Source: Neoscytalidium dimidiatum
Lineage: Eukaryota > Ascomycota > Dothideomycetes > Botryosphaeriales > Botryosphaeriaceae
Direction of reading: 5' to 3'
DNA length: 64,000 nt
Assembly (NCBI GenBank): GCA_037367355.1
Contig: CM074702.1
Span: forward strand, 2,356,001 to 2,420,000
Within the stretch, counting starts at the first letter, position 1; each line of letters starts with the position of its first letter. The translations under genes were made by a program, and so were the position numbers. Shown here piece after piece: positions 49,254 to 59,606 of this stretch. The notes under the pieces were generated by a model. The model did no database searches and had not been told where the DNA came from. It saw nothing but the letters and a program-made list of their open reading frames with translations.

Positions 49254-49620
49254 ACGCGGTGGAAAGGACAGGTTGCAGAAAGCCCTATTGCGGCCACTGA
49301 TGCGCCGCCAAACCCTGCCGCTAGCCCGCTTCCGGTCCCCGCCAGAGGCGGCAATGCTGATTATCCGGGTGCATGAGCTCCAGCGAAAAGGCAACGGTGT
49401 TGACTTTACATAGCGCCTACATAAAGACCACCCCGGGTCGCCATTACTCTTCCCACTCCACACCTACTCCCTCTACCTCTTCCTTTCTTGTGTCCGCCCG
49501 CCTGCGCAGGCGTCTTCAGTGATACCCCCCTTCTACACTAATAGCTGCAGCGGACGGGCCTAGCTCTATTCTCCACTACCTACCTCTTCTACCCGCACCG
49601 CTTCCATTCCACCGTTCGAC

Positions 49621-51814
49621 ATGGCTCGGCGGTCGGGAGGCGCGTCCTCGCGCTTCCAATGGACTACCGTCCTCTATCTCCTCCTCGTCATCTGCGCACC
49701 CATGGTGCTGCTGGGCACGGCGAGGGCACAGCCTGACGAGAACGCCGTCAAGGGCCCCGTCATTGGTATCGATCTGGGAACCACCTACTCTTGTGTTGGT
49801 GTAATGAAAGGTGGCAAGGTCGAAATCATTGTCAACGACCAGGGTAACCGTATCACGCCTTCGTGGGTGGCTTTCACCGACGAGGAGCGCCTTATCGGTG
49901 ACGCCGCAAAGAACCAATGTAAGCTCCGCAAAAACTGTCCCCGCCGCTACAGCATAAGCTCACAGCATCTGCAGACTCCTCAAACCCCAGCCGCACCATT
50001 TTCGACATCAAGCGTCTTATTGGTCGCAAGTACAACGATAAGGATGTTCAGAACGACATTAAGCACTTCCCCTTCAAGGTCGTCAACAAGGGTGGTCAGC
50101 CGCGCGTTCAGGTCGAGGTTAAGGGCGAGGAGAAGACCTTCACTCCTGAGGAGGTCAGCGCCATGGTCCTGGGCAAGATGAAGGATGTCGCTGAGCAGTA
50201 CCTCGGCGAGACTGTCACCAACGCCGTTGTCACGGTTCCGGCCTACTTCAACGACGCTCAGAGAGCCGCAACCAAGGATGCCGGTACCATCGCCGGTCTC
50301 AATGTTCTCCGTGTCGTCAACGAGCCTACCGCGGCCGCTCTGGCTTACGGTCTGGACAAGAAGGATGACAAGACCGAGCGCCAGATCATCGTCTACGATC
50401 TCGGTGGTGGTACTTTCGATGTTTCCATTCTCACTGTCGACGAGGGTGTTTTCGAGGTCCAGGCTACCGCTGGTGACACTCACCTCGGTGGTGAGGATTT
50501 CGATAACCGTGTCATCGACTACTTCGCCAAGCAATACAACAAGAAGCACGGCGTCGACATCACCAAGAACCCCAAGACGATGGGTAAGCTGAAGCGCGAA
50601 GTTGAGAAGGCCAAGCGTACTCTGTAAGTGTTACCCTGCCAGATGTTGCGGAAAAGTAAAAAGTCACTAACTTGTCGCAGTTCCTCCCAGATGTCCACCA
50701 AGATCGAAATCGAGTCTTTCCATGACAGCAACGACTTCTCCGAGACGCTGACCCGCGCCAAGTTTGAGGAGCTTAACAACGACCTCTTCAAGAAGACTCT
50801 CAAGCCGGTCGAGCAGGTTCTGAAGGATGCCAAGCTCAAGAAGTCGGACATTGACGACATTGTCCTTGTCGGTGGTTCCACTCGTATCCCCAAGGTCCAG
50901 TCGATGCTTGAGGAGTACTTTGGCAAGAAGGCCAGGAAGGACGTCAACCCCGATGAGGCTGTTGCCTATGGTGCCGCCGTTCAGGGTGGTATCCTTGCCG
51001 GCGAGGAGGAGGCCGGTAGCCTTGTCCTCATGGATGTCAACCCTCTTACTCTTGGTATTGAGACCACTGGTGGTGTCATGACCCACCTGATTAAGCGTGG
51101 CACTACCATCCCTACTCGCAAGAGCCAGATCTTCTCGACTGCCGCTGATAACCAGCCTGTCGTCCTGATCCAGGTTTACGAGGGTGAGCGTTCAATGACC
51201 AAGGACAACAACCTCCTGGGCAAGTTCGAGCTTACCGGCATCCCGCCGGCGCCTCGCGGTGTTCCTCAGATTGAGGTCTCGTTCGAGCTCGATGCCAACG
51301 GTATCCTCAAGGTTTCGGCCGGCGACAAGGGTACGGGCAAGTCTGAGTCGATTACGATCACGAACGACAAGGGTCGCCTGAGCGCTGAGGAGATTGAACG
51401 CATGGTCGCCGAGGCCGAGAAGTACGCCGATGAGGATAAGGCCACTCGCGAGAGGATTGAGGCCAGGAACAGCCTCGAGAACTACGCCTTCAGCCTTAAG
51501 AACCAGGTCAACGACGAGGACGGTCTTGGTGGCAAGATTGACGACGATGACAAGGAGACGGTAAGTACCCATGCGCCGGCTGAATCATTCGCGCGAGCAT
51601 TGGCTGACGTAGTTTGTCGCAGATCCTTGAGGCTGTTAAGGAGGCGCAGGATTGGCTCGACGAGAACGCGGCTGAGGCCACGGCCGAGGACTTCGAGGAG
51701 CAGCGCGAGAAGCTGTCCAACGTTGCCTACCCCATCACCAGCAAGCTTTACAGCGGCGGTGCGGGCGGTATGCCTGACTACGATGATGAGCCCAGCGGCC
51801 ATGACGAGTTGTAG
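49621..51814 (+). CDS. KAR2: ER Hsp70 chaperone BiP/Kar2
   Basis: Exons 49621-49918, 49975-50623, 50681-51560 and 51623-51814; 672 residues. BiP translocates and folds secretory proteins in the ER lumen, supports ERAD and represses the unfolded protein response. A signal anchor-like peptide (~1-36) is followed by the ATPase domain with [29 protein letters not shown] and [14 protein letters not shown]. Next come the substrate-binding domain ([29 protein letters not shown]) and the helical lid. The C-terminus is HDEL, the ER-retrieval signal. Length matches fungal BiP. All introns are short and phase-true; the first joins as [13 protein letters not shown]. Codon use is strongly biased to C-ending codons, as for a highly expressed gene. 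A heat-shock element and CACGTG box lie upstream. Confidence 0.98.
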
Positions 51815-53517
51815 AGGGCCTGCATGGGGGGAGAGGAAGAAAAGCTTTGTATAAAATTTCTAGACAGCAAATTTTCTTATTCGCTTTCGGGACTGTCATG
51901 GATCAGCACAGTAGGATAGGAGTTCTACGGGAGCTATGAATGGACGAGAGTTTCGCATTGCCTGAAACGCCGTGTGCAACTCTGATTAGCCGCTGGGGTG
52001 GTCGTGCAGGCGGCATGTTTCGTGAGGGCGCTCGTGAGGACATGTCGCCACAGGCTTAAGCGTATTCGTAGCAGCCGACAACGCAGCGCAGCGCAGCGCA
52101 ATGAGCGCTCGGGCTATGAGGGACCCGATCGCTCGCGCAAGGCAATTTGCCGCAAAGGCATGTTCCATCAGAGTTTTTTTGATGGGCTCATCTTAATGAG
52201 GTCACGGGTCGTTCCCTCGAGGCTCGGGCAGCGTGTCATGCGACAAACAAGGCAGGCGCTAGAGGGCGTCGATTGTCATTTGGCACGACTCCATAATCAA
52301 TTCGCGGGCTGCTGCTGGCGGTGGAAACAAGCCGCCGTCGGGACGCTCGGGACGGGCAGGGTGGAGCCTGCAAATTTCGCGACGGCGGGGTGTCGCAAAG
52401 GGCAGGCGGACCAAGGCGCTGGATGTTTCCTCTGGGGCTCTGGCGACGCGCTGGCCGAACGCGTGGAAGGGCGCGAGCGAGGGTGGGTTGGTGGAATGGT
52501 TCGCCGTTGAGGACCGCTTGGCCGCCCGGATGGACGCTGACCCGCAACGGGTCCTTCGCTGGCCCAGCGAGCATGGTTCAGCGGGCGCGCATGGGTTGCG
52601 GGTGCAGGCTGCGGGCTGCGACAAGCAAGCCATGCTTTCGCCAATGGCCGCGACGGGCGGGCCAGGAACAGGCTAGCGCTGCGGCTTTCATGCGCGGAAT
52701 TGGCCTGGGGAGAGAGCGTGCGGCGGCGCTGATTGGGCCGCCCGTGCGTATCAGCGCTTCAGACACGTTTGAGATAGTGAGCTGCGTACAGGGCAGCCCG
52801 CTGCGACGGCCGGCGCGCGACACGGCCTCCACACGCCCAAGCCCCAGGCCTGCAAGGCTGCGACCCTCATTGCCGCCGACATTGCACATCACAGCCCGCA
52901 CCGCCATGCTGAACCCTCTCCTGCGACAGCGCGGCCATTAAACCCACCAGCTTCCACCGCCCATCGCGCGCCCTCTGCCGCTGCGCTGGACAAGAGCCAC
53001 AGTCGACCCGCCTGCTCAGCGTCAATCGCCGCTCGGCCGACATCACCGCTGTGCCACTTCTTTGTCTGCGCGACCGCAAACTCGACAAGCACCCTCGCTG
53101 ATCACCGCATTCATTTGTCCCACGGCCAACAATAGCCACCCATTGTGCGACGAGAAGGGAACCTTAACACGATTCACCTCCCGACATCAGTCATGCCCCT
53201 CATTCCTGTCGCCCCGATCCGTACATAGCCCACACTCGCTTCCCACCGCTCCATACGCTCCTCAAACAACACAAGGATACCGCCGCCTTTTATCACCGCC
53301 TCGTCTCCTTCGTTCCCTCATTCCGCTGGCGGCATCGCAGCTGGACTGTTCGATCCAGCCCTTCCTCCCCGGCAACTGTGTTGCTCCATTCGCCGTGAGC
53401 GCTCGACGCCTCACTTACTCTCCCTACCCTTTCCGTAATACCAACCGATCCACTTCAGCCGGGCTGAAGCCGTTGCTCTCCTTACCGTCTCTACTTAATA
53501 ATTGATAGCAGCCTGCC
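51815..53517. other. Intergenic, no gene seen
   Basis: About 1.7 kb between BiP and the KCH-type channel, both plus strand. GC-rich in the middle, giving long overlapping frames (for example 206 residues at 52321-52941) without domain content. A short GCGCA repeat occurs near 52082-52100. The last few hundred bases are pyrimidine-rich, as expected of a fungal leader or promoter. Confidence 0.5.
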
Positions 53518-55972
53518 ATGGGTTGCTTCGGTCGCCTTAGCGACACCGAAAAGAACGTCCGCGAGGAGCAGAAGTGGGATTACATTGTGCGTCACTTCGC
53601 CCGCCCGCCACCGAATGAATCATGTGCTAACGGCTCGACAGAATCTTAGCGACTTCACTTCATCATCATGGAAATCCAAGCTCTCCTACCTTTGGCTGTG
53701 GGTTCTCAGTGCCATCGCCATAGCCGTCTATGCCGCCGACACCTTCACAGCCGTCAACCTACTCGCCTTCAACAAGTGGTCCAGCCAGGTCGACCCAGCC
53801 ATCGACATCAGCATCTCCAAATGGATCTTCACCGGATGTATTATCTTCTCCTGGGCCCTCGCCGGCTTCGAATGGTTGCGCGCCTTCCGTGTCATGCGTG
53901 GTGGAGGCGTTGCCGACAGCTATCTTGACCCCTTGGCGGCCACTCTCCAGAGTTCTCGTATCTACAAGGGTGGAAACGGTTGGAGGCGTTTCCTGGTCTT
54001 CGCAGAGCTGACGAAGAGTAAGAAGGGAGTCGACTACATCGCGCTCTTTGTCTACTTCCAGTTCAAGAGCGCCATCAGAATTCTTCTGGCCGAAGGTCCT
54101 CGTCAGGTGGTCAACGCCGTGACACTGTGGGCCGCTATGAAGGCCGATCTCCTTCCCGAGGGCGACAACGCCGCAAGTGATGGAAAGTCCGCGATCGAGC
54201 AATTTTGGGTCAACATCGAGGTGTTGGCTGCCCAGCAGAGGGAGCAAGCCGTCATCCTTTCTTCCATGTTGTTCACCCTGGTTATTTGGGTCTTCTCCGC
54301 GTTGAGTTTGATCTTAGCAGCCGTTCTCTACGTCCTTTTCCTATGGCACTACATTCCCTCCGTCGATGGTACTCTCGCGAATTACTGTAGACGCAAGGTC
54401 GACAAGAGACTCGAGCGCGTTGTCAGCGTAAAGGTTCAGAAGGCTTTGGAAAAGCAAGAGAAGAAGATCAGGAAGGAAGAGGAGGACGCTGCTCGAGCAG
54501 CGGCAGCAAGGATGAACATGCAGAATGGCGGCGGATCGCAGAAGTCACAGAAGGTTCTACACAGCAAGAATTCTCGGCCCGAACTGGTTCCCCGGAAGCC
54601 TACCCTTCCACAGCTTGGTCTGGACAGATCCGACACCCAGTCTTCGTTTTCCACTCTGCCACCTTATTCTTCACAGCCACCGACACGCCCGGGTACATCC
54701 AATACGAACCGTACTGCACCTTCCAGAGCACCAACGCTCCCCAATATCGGCGAAGACGAAAAGCGCCCACCCGGTCCCCTTAGGTCTGACACTTCATCTT
54801 CCGCGTGGTCTGGTCAAAGCTATGGCTCGAATGCCCCTCTTCTCGGGAGTGCTGGTGATATGGGAGAATCCACGCCTCCGCCGGTGCCTCCAATGCCGAT
54901 GAATTTCGAGCGATCTTTGACGAACGGCCCTCAACAACGCTCCTTCACGCCGCAGGGGCCACCGCCCCAAGCTCGTGGCACTCCAGGCCCTATGGGTCCG
55001 AATGGCTTCTATCCGCCACCAAGATCTAACACAGCCTTCAGTGCTGGGCAACCGCAGCGTTCGTATTCTCCTATGGACAGACCTCCAATGCAAGGCCGCA
55101 ATTCGCCTGGATATGGTCAGAACGGGTTCGGCCCGAACGGGTATGGGCCTCCACCTCAAACACGGGGTACGCCCGGACCGGGAATGCCAATGCGTCAGAA
55201 CACCGGGTATAGCATGAATGATGGCGGCTATAACATGCCGCCTCCTGGACCTATGCGCACCAACACTGGTATGGGCTCGATGGGTCGTGGCACAACTGGC
55301 CCTTCCCCTCTTGGCAACCCTGACTTTGGTCCTTACGACCGCCAATCTCCGGCAATGCAAATGCCCAATGAAGCCTATGAGTTGCAACAACAGCAGCGGC
55401 CCATGGGCAACAACCCTCACAATGACTACAACGGCGGGTATGCTGCTGGTGGCGACGAGTATGACCCGTTCCGCGCTGGTACGCCTATGCAGCGTCCCAT
55501 GCCTGCTGCCAACATGCGTCGGTCGCGTTCGCCTAGCAACGCTTCGACGCGCTCGGGCTCGGCGAACTACACGCAACCGCCTCAAGGTAACTACACGGCG
55601 TTCAATCCGCACCAGAACAACTCCACACCCGTGTCGCACACTCGCACTGGCAGCGTCTCTCCGGTCTACGAGGATGAAGTGCGGGCGAGCAACTCTCCGC
55701 AGGAACGCCACATCAGTCCCGTGTACGACAACCGGGACAGCGGCCACAGCCAGCAGAATGGCCGGCCGCAGCAGTCTCGCAACTTCTCCGCACCCCTCCG
55801 ATCACAGCAGCAGCCGATCCGCCCTCTCCAGAGGAGTGCGACGGAGCCGATGCAGCCGCAGGAGCCACAGGCCGCCGACAATGAGCAGAGACCATCTACT
55901 GCGGGCGGCTGGGGCCGGGAGCCATCTCCGGAGGACTGGCGCAGGGACGCGTATGGTTTCAGTGAACGGTGA
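53518..55972 (+). CDS. KCH1/PRM6-family low-affinity K+ transporter
   Basis: Exons 53518-53586 and 53642-55972; 799 residues. Yeast Kch1 and Kch2/Prm6 promote K+ entry and activate Ca2+ channels during pheromone response; filamentous fungi have longer versions. The first exon gives MGCFGRLSDTEKNVREEQ and joins as KWDYI|NLSDF, a conserved family start; Gly2-Cys3 suits N-myristoylation plus palmitoylation. Membrane segments lie at about 38-56, 84-102 and 220-255. The last runs through FTLVIWVFSALSLILAAVLYV in part. The KCH core ends near residue 270 with HYIPSVDGTLANYCRRK. A basic coiled coil follows, then ~480 residues of Pro, Gly, Gln, Ser and Met-rich disorder, with repeated RGTPGP and PPP motifs. 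That tail is the fungal-specific part and may be a phosphorylated regulatory region. Confidence 0.9.
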
Positions 55973-58931
55973 TGGTTGTAGTCGAGCTCTTTTCACCAAA
56001 AGATTTTCACCGTTTTTTTACCGGTTTTCAGACCCGTGATACCCTACCCCTTCGATGCCTGATACCCAAAATTCTTAGTCTTCATCAGACATTAAACTTT
56101 CTTCGAACACTTTTGCGATGACTCTTTTTTAACGACTTTACTTGATGGGAACAAGGCTTGCTGAAACTATTCGTCATGATGAGGGGGGTTTGGTGTTGAT
56201 ACCATTACACATTCGTTTTACCTTCGGCTGGGATACTCGGACTTGGGGAGGTTTTCGTCGTTATCGTCGTTCTATTCTCTCAATTGTACAGTTATCTTCT
56301 TGGCGGATACTTTTATCGGACTCGAATAGAGAAGTCAAGCGGAGCGGGTCCCTCTGTAACATCATCTCCCTCTTGGTTCGTTTTGCGCTGGTTTCTTGTC
56401 TTTTTCGCTGGTTCAAAAAAGGCCCACAGCTCATGCGAGATCGCCGCCGCCACCACCACTGCTGCTGCTGCTGCTACTACTACTACCATTCTCTTTACTG
56501 GCGTACAGCTTCGTGCCGAAAAGCCGAATGGGCGGCACGGGAGAGAATCGGGGGATTCGCGGGTGGAAGGCGTTGTAGTCTTGGTCGCCGGCTGGTTTCT
56601 AACTATGGCAGCCACGGAGGGGTGGAGGTGACTTAATCGAGATAGTAGCGGGAAATCAATGCTTCATCGATCTACTTTCAGCGATGCTCGCGAATCTGTG
56701 ACTGTGACATCCAGGTAACAGAGATTTCCCTTGAGCCGCAGTAAGCGGTTTCGCATGTGGAGTAGAAGCGCCCGTTAAAGCGTGGATGCTGCCAAGACAT
56801 GAACGTCATCATCCGGAAGGCTGCCTTAATTGCCTCGTGGCCTTTTTGACCCTTATGAAGTGTAGAGGAAAGGTATTACGATCCTTTCAGGACTGTGCTT
56901 GTGCCGCAGGCCGAAGGATGAAGTAGTTCGCAGCCCGAATGTGGTAATGGCTGTGGATCTGTAACCGGTGGGATCTTGATGCGTCAATGCTCTCGGGAAT
57001 CGGGAGAGGATTTGCGGGATGTCGAAGAAAGCGGTGGTTTGATCAATGCTCGCGTGTCCAACACCAGGAAAAGGTGGTATGGGCCTCGTGCCTGCCTTAT
57101 CAGTTATCAGTGAGACAAAAAAAAAACTGTCGGTGTAAGGTGCTCTGCATTCCATTCCGTAAATCCCGCAGGCTGTTGTCTGATAGCAACGAGCTGGCTT
57201 CTCGCGGGTGGGCAAGTATCCACACCGCTGTTATCGCCGGAGCAGAGGGGAGAGGCGCCTTTTTTGGGGGACGGCATGGCATGAGGATGATCAGACGGAT
57301 GGTGAGCCCACGTCCGTCAGGGAAAGGTGGACAGGTGATTTCACATGTTGCGGGCCACGATCAGACTGCAGCGTTCCGTGTTCTTTTCGTGCCGGTTACG
57401 TCTTTTTTTCGGGGCCCTGCAGAGCGAGAGGGCTGGCTTCGGCGCACTGTCCAACCAGAGCCCTGACGTAGCTCTCTCTCTCTCTTCGCTTTCTCCTCGC
57501 TCTCTGCCTGCCGGACTGGACCCCGAGGTTTTTTCTTTTTTTTTTTCCCTTGAGTGCGGCGAAATGCAAAAAGGGAGCATATGCTTGCCGATGGCGAATG
57601 CTCGACCAACCATGGAGAATGTGGCCGCCGCAATGCAGAAAAGCTAGGATTGAATGCACGCAAGGCGGGCGGCCCGTTTCGACCGGCTTTGCTCTTGCCG
57701 TCGTCGTCGCGGCGTGGCCAGTCTGATGCCAGCTATTACTTAGTACAGCTGCCGCCGCGGATCAGGTACCGGGCGATGACGAAATGCCTCGTCGCAGCAG
57801 AAGAAGCTCTGACGCCTGCGGCTGCAGCACTCGTATGTACCCAGCAGCAGCAGCAGCAGCAAGGACGCGCTGACGGGCCCTCCGCTATCGCTCAGGCGGC
57901 CGTCCCTCCCTCGCCGCTTTTCATCGGCTCTGTGGCTGTTGTCTTTTCCTCTGCTCTGCTCTGCTCTGCTCTCCACTCTCTCCACAAACACACCCACACA
58001 CACATGCACGCATGCATGCATCCGGCGCATAGCCGCAATCGGTAACCTCGGCAGTGGAGCGCCATCATTCTCCAAGAGAAAAAAGGCCCTCGGCCTGGTC
58101 TCGGCTGATGCGCGGCCAAACGAGCAACGAATCCAGGGCTCGTAGCTCTGTGGCCACAACACATCATGGCGGAAATGGCGGGGCGGTGGGTCCCCGGATA
58201 GATGGGAGGGCTGGCAGAACGGACGACATCACTCTTTGATCCCGGGGGTCCTTACCTAAAACCCAGGCCACTCGCGGTCTAGATGGGGAAACAGGCATCC
58301 CCGCTGCCGTCGTCATTGGTGGATCGCCCGCGCTCATCCAGGGACTTTTGGCTTCTCTCGTGCGCGTGTGTATGTGTGTGGGACGGAGCTTTGCGCGCGC
58401 CCGCCCACCCCTCCGTGCCCTTCCCCCTCCACTAGACATAATTCGCGCGTGCTGCGGACGGACGTCGATGCGCGTGCGGGTAAAGGAGCGTCCGTCTGTC
58501 TCCAGGGTTCTTTCTATTTTGGGTTATCGCCCTTTCGACCGCCCTTTGACGTCCTGAGTTGCCGGTGGGGTTCGGTGGCGTGTATATAAAGCCTCTCCAT
58601 TGCGCCCCTCACTCCCCTCTCCGCTTGGTTACCTGTGGAAGAAAAAGAAAATAAAGGCTGTCAGTTAAGGTTACCTTTGAGCGTTGCCCCTTCGTCTCGT
58701 GAGGATTTCCGGAGAGAAGAGAGTTTACCCGGATCAAAGCCCTCGCTGTTGCTTCCTTTTTCCATTCTTCGTACCTGTCGATCTTCCTTCTCGGAGTACC
58801 CGCCACAAGCATCCATATAAGCTAAAGGAGACCGTCGCTGCTCCTTCAACCCAAACAAAAAGAGCAACGAGCCAACAAAAAAAAAACTCAAAACCTTGAC
58901 GGAAAGGAACAAAGGAAAGGAAAAACCAACC
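55973..58931. other. Long intergenic region, low-complexity runs
   Basis: About 3 kb with no supported gene. It holds the 3' end of the KCH gene and then a GC-rich stretch with simple repeats: GCC/ACC/TGC/TAC triplets at 56447-56490, (CAG)n near 57841-57862, and (CTCTG)n at 57950-57972. A CA/CATG-rich stretch lies near 57985-58020. The right end is the promoter and long A-rich leader of the SET-like gene. Confidence 0.5.
58583..58590 (+). promoter_or_regulatory. TATA box, likely for the SET-like gene
   Basis: TATATAAA lies 349 bp upstream of the start codon at 58932. If used, the transcript would have a leader of about 300 nt, ending in the A-rich tract just before the ATG. Confidence 0.4.
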
Positions 58932-59606
58932 ATGGCCGTCACCGCCTCCATCAACCCCCCCGCCGCCACCCCGGGCTCCAAGATCAACGGCACCACGACG
59001 GCCAAATCCGTCCCCGACGGCACCGCCGCTCCGACCGACCGGGACCTCGCCCAGCTCCTCGAGGTCGTGCCGGGCCCGAACTACACGACGAAAGCGGTGT
59101 CCAAGGTGACGCTGCCGCCGGACGCCGTGTTCGCGCGCATCACGCTGGCGACGCCGGCGGCGGCGCCGGCCTACACGACGGTGCAGAGCGGGCGGGCGCA
59201 GCACGTCGAGCTCAACAGCGACCTGCGCTACGTCAACCACTCGTGCGAGCCGACGCTCGTCTTCGACATGCGCCGCGGCGAGGTGCGCGTCAACCCGCTG
59301 CGCGCCGAGGGCCTGCGCGCCGGCGACGAGCTGACCTTCTGGTACCCCAGCACCGAGTGGGAGATGGACCGCCCCTTCGACTGCGAGTGCGGCAGCCCGG
59401 CCTGCCTGGGCCGGATCGAGGGCGCGCGCGCGCTGGACGCCAGGACCATGGGCCGGTACTGGGTCGCCGAGCACATCAGGGAGCTGAGGGAGGAGCAGCG
59501 GAGGGAGAAGGTCGCGAAGAGGGTGAGCTCCGGCGGCTTGGATGCGCTGGGTGGGGGCAGCATTCTGGGCGGGTTCAGGAGCGTGGCTGGTGGCGGTGTT
59601 GTCTGA
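58932..59606 (+). CDS. Small SET-like domain protein with post-SET cysteines
   Basis: Single exon, 224 residues. The start ACC ATGG is in excellent context. The C-terminal half of a SET fold is visible: DLRYVNHSCEP (N102-H-S-C-E-P107, the AdoMet/pseudoknot motif), GDELTFWYP (131-139, with the catalytic-type Tyr138). A post-SET-like C151-E-C-G-S-P-A-C158 followed by LGRI comes next. The N-terminal SET part is short (residues ~38-95) and lacks a clear GWG-type motif, as in a group of small fungal SET proteins of unknown substrate. It may methylate lysine or have lost activity. There is no targeting signal. It is the only gene called in the last 8 kb of the window; codon use is very GC-rich. Confidence 0.85.
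   Translation: MAVTASINPPAATPGSKINGTTTAKSVPDGTAAPTDRDLAQLLEVVPGPNYTTKAVSKVTLPPDAVFARITLATPAAAPAYTTVQSGRAQHVELNSDLRYVNHSCEPTLVFDMRRGEVRVNPLRAEGLRAGDELTFWYPSTEWEMDRPFDCECGSPACLGRIEGARALDARTMGRYWVAEHIRELREEQRREKVAKRVSSGGLDALGGGSILGGFRSVAGGGVV

Larger units (their letters stand above)
47237..49620. other. Intergenic; BiP upstream region
   Basis: About 2.4 kb. The right ~500 bp hold the BiP promoter, with a heat-shock element and CACGTG box listed separately. The remainder shows no gene; short frames on both strands lack domains and splice support. Confidence 0.5.

Noticed and set aside
52321..52941. 206-residue plus-strand frame between BiP and the KCH gene
   Set aside because: By-product of GC-rich DNA; composition and overlap with opposite-strand frames argue against coding.
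57841..58025. CAG and CA/CATG repeats as a CRISPR-like or satellite array
   Set aside because: Short simple repeats without spacers; the organism is a eukaryote.
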